7,178 bases of DNA, from positions 1-7,178 of the forward strand of contig MNZT01000107.1 in assembly GCA_001873755.1 (NCBI GenBank), in the 5' to 3' direction. The notes under the pieces were generated by a model. The model was not told where the DNA came from, ran no database searches, and was given only the letters and a program-made list of their open reading frames with translations. The translations under genes were made by a program, and so were the position numbers. The stretch is from Candidatus Wirthbacteria bacterium CG2_30_54_11. Its GTDB lineage: Bacteria; Patescibacteriota; CG2-30-54-11. Of this stretch, positions 6,515 to 7,178 are shown one piece after another. The stretch's first letter is position 1. Each line of letters opens with the position of its first letter.

Positions 6515-6532
6515 CAGAATAGACACATCCCC

Positions 6533-7178
6533 ATGCAATTGAGAGCGAAACTACGGACGTTATTATCATACATCGGTCTGGAAACCAAGCAGGAACTGCT
6601 TGGTTTTTTGGGTATCTGTCTGGTAGCGGTTGTTCTGACAAATTTCGCAACTGCTTACCACTGGCTGCATACCGGCAGCGGACAATACTATCTCGGCTAC
6701 GGTTCCCTTTCCAATCGTTCCGACATCAATGCCTATCTCATGCGCATCGAGCAGGGGCGTGAGGGGGCATGGTTGTTCGAGGAGTGGTATACCCCTGAAA
6801 ACGTGCCCAAAAGCGCATTTTATACTCTGTACCTGGGGATCGGGCATGTCGCCAGGGTGTTTGATTTGGATGCCAGGGTCTCGTTTCATCTTGCTCGATT
6901 TGCAGTCCTTTCCGTGTTGTTTTGCGGTCTGTATGCGGTTCTTTCACTTTTCGTGAAGCATCCCAAAAGGCGGTTGGTTTATTTTGGTCTGCTGCTGTTG
7001 AGTAATGGTTTCAGTTTTGCCTTTCCACCTCTGTACCAGAGCAGCGAAACCATCTCCGAGGCGAGCAATTTTGCCTCCATCGGCTATGCGCCGCATTTCA
7101 TTCTGGGGCTCGGATTGATGGTCTGGTTCTACTGGCTGCTGGTGCGCATCATGCGGCAGGGTACGGCGGGAAAACGGA
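6533..7178 (+). CDS. Unidentified multi-pass membrane protein, N-terminal 215 residues (possible GT-C glycosyltransferase); 3' end outside window
   Basis: The frame stays open from ATG 6533 to the window edge, so the gene is partial at its 3' end. I do not recognise the family with certainty. Hydrophobic segments lie at about residues 22-40, 118-140, 147-163 and 186-206. Between the first two is a long extracytoplasmic-looking loop rich in aromatics and acids (Asp64, Glu73, Glu77, Glu83, Glu84), with the pattern SDINAYLMRIEQG and WLFEEWYTPEN, then a possible membrane-surface helix. A first loop with acidic residues after the first helix, followed by many helices, is the general plan of GT-C glycosyltransferases that use lipid-linked sugars; that is inference. 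Basic residues before the first helix (RAKLR) suggest a cytoplasmic N-terminus. The start follows dnaB by 18 bp and has no Shine-Dalgarno sequence. Co-transcription with dnaB is plausible because no terminator is seen between them. Confidence 0.7.
   Translation, partial: MQLRAKLRTLLSYIGLETKQELLGFLGICLVAVVLTNFATAYHWLHTGSGQYYLGYGSLSNRSDINAYLMRIEQGREGAWLFEEWYTPENVPKSAFYTLYLGIGHVARVFDLDARVSFHLARFAVLSVLFCGLYAVLSLFVKHPKRRLVYFGLLLLSNGFSFAFPPLYQSSETISEASNFASIGYAPHFILGLGLMVWFYWLLVRIMRQGTAGKR

Overview
This window is one continuous stretch of plus-strand genes. It holds the 3' end of a prolyl-tRNA synthetase gene (proS), then a cell-shape (elongasome) cluster mreB-mreC-mreD-mrdA, then the replicative helicase gene dnaB, and finally the 5' part of a multi-pass membrane protein gene that runs off the right edge. 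All six genes point the same way. I see no tRNA, rRNA, CRISPR array, transposase or phage gene. The base composition looks moderately GC-rich by eye; I did not compute it.

Organism: a rod-forming bacterium using the standard bacterial code. TAA, TAG and TGA all end plausible full-length proteins, and TGG encodes conserved tryptophans. Some wording of ProRS (the AGVKFADADLIGIP stretch, APFHVHLL) and the sparse Shine-Dalgarno sites remind me of Patescibacteria/CPR genomes. That is an impression, not a demonstration. The MITE-like GC hairpin block after proS resembles repeats scattered through many uncultivated and environmental bacterial genomes.

Layout: 2-625 proS (3' part). 626-775 is the only sizeable non-coding gap (150 bp); it contains a GC-rich hairpin block and then an AT-rich degenerate octamer repeat that may overlap the mreB promoter. 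776-1843 mreB, 1855-2670 mreC, 2675-3187 mreD and 3174-5147 mrdA are packed with gaps of 11 and 4 bp and an overlap of 14 bp, as expected of one transcript. A 38-bp gap, with a reasonable sigma70-type promoter across the end of mrdA, precedes dnaB (5186-6514). An 18-bp gap then leads to the unidentified membrane protein (6533 to the edge).

How they work together: MreB filaments on the inner membrane face, MreC and MreD in the membrane, and the transpeptidase PBP2 (MrdA) form the core of the machinery that inserts peptidoglycan along the side wall. The usual glycosyltransferase partner RodA does not follow mrdA here; dnaB takes that place. DnaB and ProRS are housekeeping functions in replication and translation with no direct link to the elongasome. 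Overall this is an ordinary housekeeping region. I found no new multi-gene system; the more interesting points are the intergenic repeat structures, a Cys-containing predicted metal site in PBP2, and the unidentified membrane protein at the edge.
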